Assembly: GCA_021613375.1 (NCBI GenBank)
Contig: CM038726.1
Span: 7,484,849-7,548,848 of the forward strand
Origin: Megaleporinus macrocephalus
Taxonomy: Eukaryota; Chordata; Actinopteri; Characiformes; Anostomidae
DNA length: 64,000 nt
Reading direction: 5' to 3'
In this document: positions 62,412 to 64,000 of the stretch, one piece after another
Layout of the letters: the number at the start of each line of letters is the position of its first letter
How positions within the stretch are numbered: position 1 is the first letter of the stretch
Program-made: the position numbers and the translations under genes
Notes under the pieces: model-generated
Told to the model about the DNA's origin: nothing
The model's database searches: none
The model's input: only the letters and a program-made list of their open reading frames with translations

Positions 62412-64000
62412 TCTAAAACGTTTGACTGGTAGAGTACTAAAACGTTTAACTGGTAGTGTATCTAAAACGTTTGACTGGTAGAGTACTAAAACGTTTAACT
62501 GGTAGTGTATCTAAAACGTTTGTCTGGTAGTGTACTAAAACGTTTGACTGGTAGTGTACTAAAACGTTTGACTGGTAGTGTATCTAAAACGTTTGACTGG
62601 TAGTGTATCTAAAACGTTTGACTGGTAGTGTACTAAAACGTTTGACTGGTAGTGTACTAAAACGTTTGACTGGTAGTGTATCTAAAACGTTTGACTGGTA
62701 GTGTATCTAAAACGTTTGACTGGTAGTGTATCTAAAACGTTTAACTGGTAGTGTATCTAAAACGTTTGTCTGGTAGTGTACCTAAAACGTTTGACTGGTA
62801 GTGTATCTAAAACGTTTGACTGGTAGTGTACTAAAACGTTTGTCTGGTAGTGTATCTAAAACGTTTGACTGGTAGTGTATCTAAAACGTTTGACTGGTAG
62901 TGTACTAAAACGTTTGTCTGGTAGTGTATCTAAAACGTTTGACTGGTATTGTACTAAAACGTTTGTCTGGTAGTGTATCTAAAACGTTTGTCTGGTAGTG
63001 TATCTAAAACGTTTGACTGGTAGTGTACTAAAACGTTTGTCTGGTAGTGTATCTAAAACGTTTGACTGGTATTGTACTAAAACGTTTGTCTGGTAGTGTA
63101 TCTAAAACGTTTGACTGGTATTGTACTAAAACGTTTGACTGGTAGTGTACTAAAACGTTTGTCTGGTAGTGTATCTAAAACGTTTGACTGGTATTGTACT
63201 AAAACGTTTGTCTGGTAGTGTATCTAAAACGTTTGACTGGTAGAGTACTAAAACGTTTAACTGGTAGTGTATCTAAAACGTTTGACTGGTAGAGTACTAA
63301 AACGTTTAACTGGTAGTGTATCTAAAACGTTTGTCTGGTAGTGTACTAAAACGTTTGACTGGTAGTGTACTAAAACGTTTGACTGGTAGTGTATCTAAAA
63401 CGTTTGACTGGTAGTGTATCTAAAACGTTTGACTGGTAGTGTATCTAAAACGTTTGACTGGTAGTGTACTAAAACGTTTGACTGGTAGTGTATCTAAAAC
63501 GTTTGACTGGTAGTGTATCTAAAACGTTTGACTGGTAGTGTATCTAAAACGTTTAACTGGTAGTGTATCTAAAACGTTTGTCTGGTAGTGTACCTAAAAC
63601 GTTTGACTGGTAGTGTATCTAAAACGTTTGACTGGTAGTGTACTAAAACGTTTGTCTGGTAGTGTATCTAAAACGTTTGACTGGTAGTGTATCTAAAACG
63701 TTTGACTGGTAGTGTACTAAAACGTTTGTCTGGTAGTGTATCTAAAACGTTTGACTGGTATTGTACTAAAACGTTTGTCTGGTAGTGTATCTAAAACGTT
63801 TGTCTGGTAGTGTATCTAAAACGTTTGACTGGTAGTGTACTAAAACGTTTGTCTGGTAGTGTATCTAAAACGTTTGACTGGTATTGTACTAAAACGTTTG
63901 TCTGGTAGTGTATCTAAAACGTTTGATTGGTAGTGTACTAAAACGTTTGGCTGGTAGTGTACTAAAACGTTTGACTGGTAGTGTACTAAAACGTTTGACT
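62412..64000. repeat. 23-25 bp minisatellite (AAAACGTTTGACTGGTAGTG), ~65 units, with 811-bp higher-order period; cut by window end
   Basis: Units end in TACT or TATCT and vary at GACTGG, AACTGG and GTCTGG. The order of variants from 62421 recurs from 63232. The unit resembles the ACACTACC...CAAAAGTTT end of widespread fish DNA transposons. Confidence 0.95.

Overview
The window comes from a vertebrate nuclear genome. Introns are long and GT-AG spliced, microsatellites and minisatellites are extremely abundant, and there are decayed Tc1/mariner elements, an L2-type LINE fragment and a tRNA-type SINE fragment. The protein and the repeat families suggest a teleost fish, perhaps an otophysan (characin, catfish or knifefish relatives). 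The species cannot be fixed from sequence alone.

I can establish one protein-coding gene: a class I unconventional myosin of the MYO1C type, on the minus strand. The promoter and a non-coding first exon lie near 56 kb. A very small first coding exon follows at 50.9 kb, and 22 further coding exons run down to 2.17 kb. All 22 junctions join in phase without frameshift or stop and give about 770 residues: an N-terminal extension, the whole motor domain (P-loop, switch I, switch II, actin-binding and converter regions) and two IQ motifs. The rest of the neck and the TH1 membrane-binding tail lie beyond position 1, so the gene is cut at its 3' end.

Most of the rest is repetitive. The tandem arrays I list add up to roughly 30 kb, about 45% of the window, and many introns carry a private minisatellite with its own unit: 152 bp x 9 at 18.2-19.6 kb, about 82 bp x 18 at 20.8-22.2 kb, 66 bp x about 44 at 24.9-27.8 kb, 36 bp x about 40 at 14.7-16.2 kb, 41 bp x about 20 at 28.6-29.4 kb, and several 16-33 bp arrays in the 23-kb intron between 28 and 50.9 kb. 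Degraded Tc1/mariner copies are at 6.7-7.2, 17.2-17.7, 23.2-24.3, 51.3-51.7 and 60.0-60.4 kb.

The most striking observations are these. (i) The minisatellite at 20.8-22.2 kb repeats the 3' end of the P-loop exon together with its 5' splice site, giving 17 extra copies of a coding-exon/intron boundary. (ii) About 30 CCAAT boxes (NF-Y type) lie in a 33-bp array directly upstream of the gene's GC-rich promoter. (iii) A tiny coding exon plus the start of the next exon encodes an extension of exactly 16 residues, the length of the mammalian nuclear myosin 1 extension. (iv) Simple repeats serve as the pyrimidine tract of two 3' splice sites. No second gene is supported between 56 kb and 64 kb.
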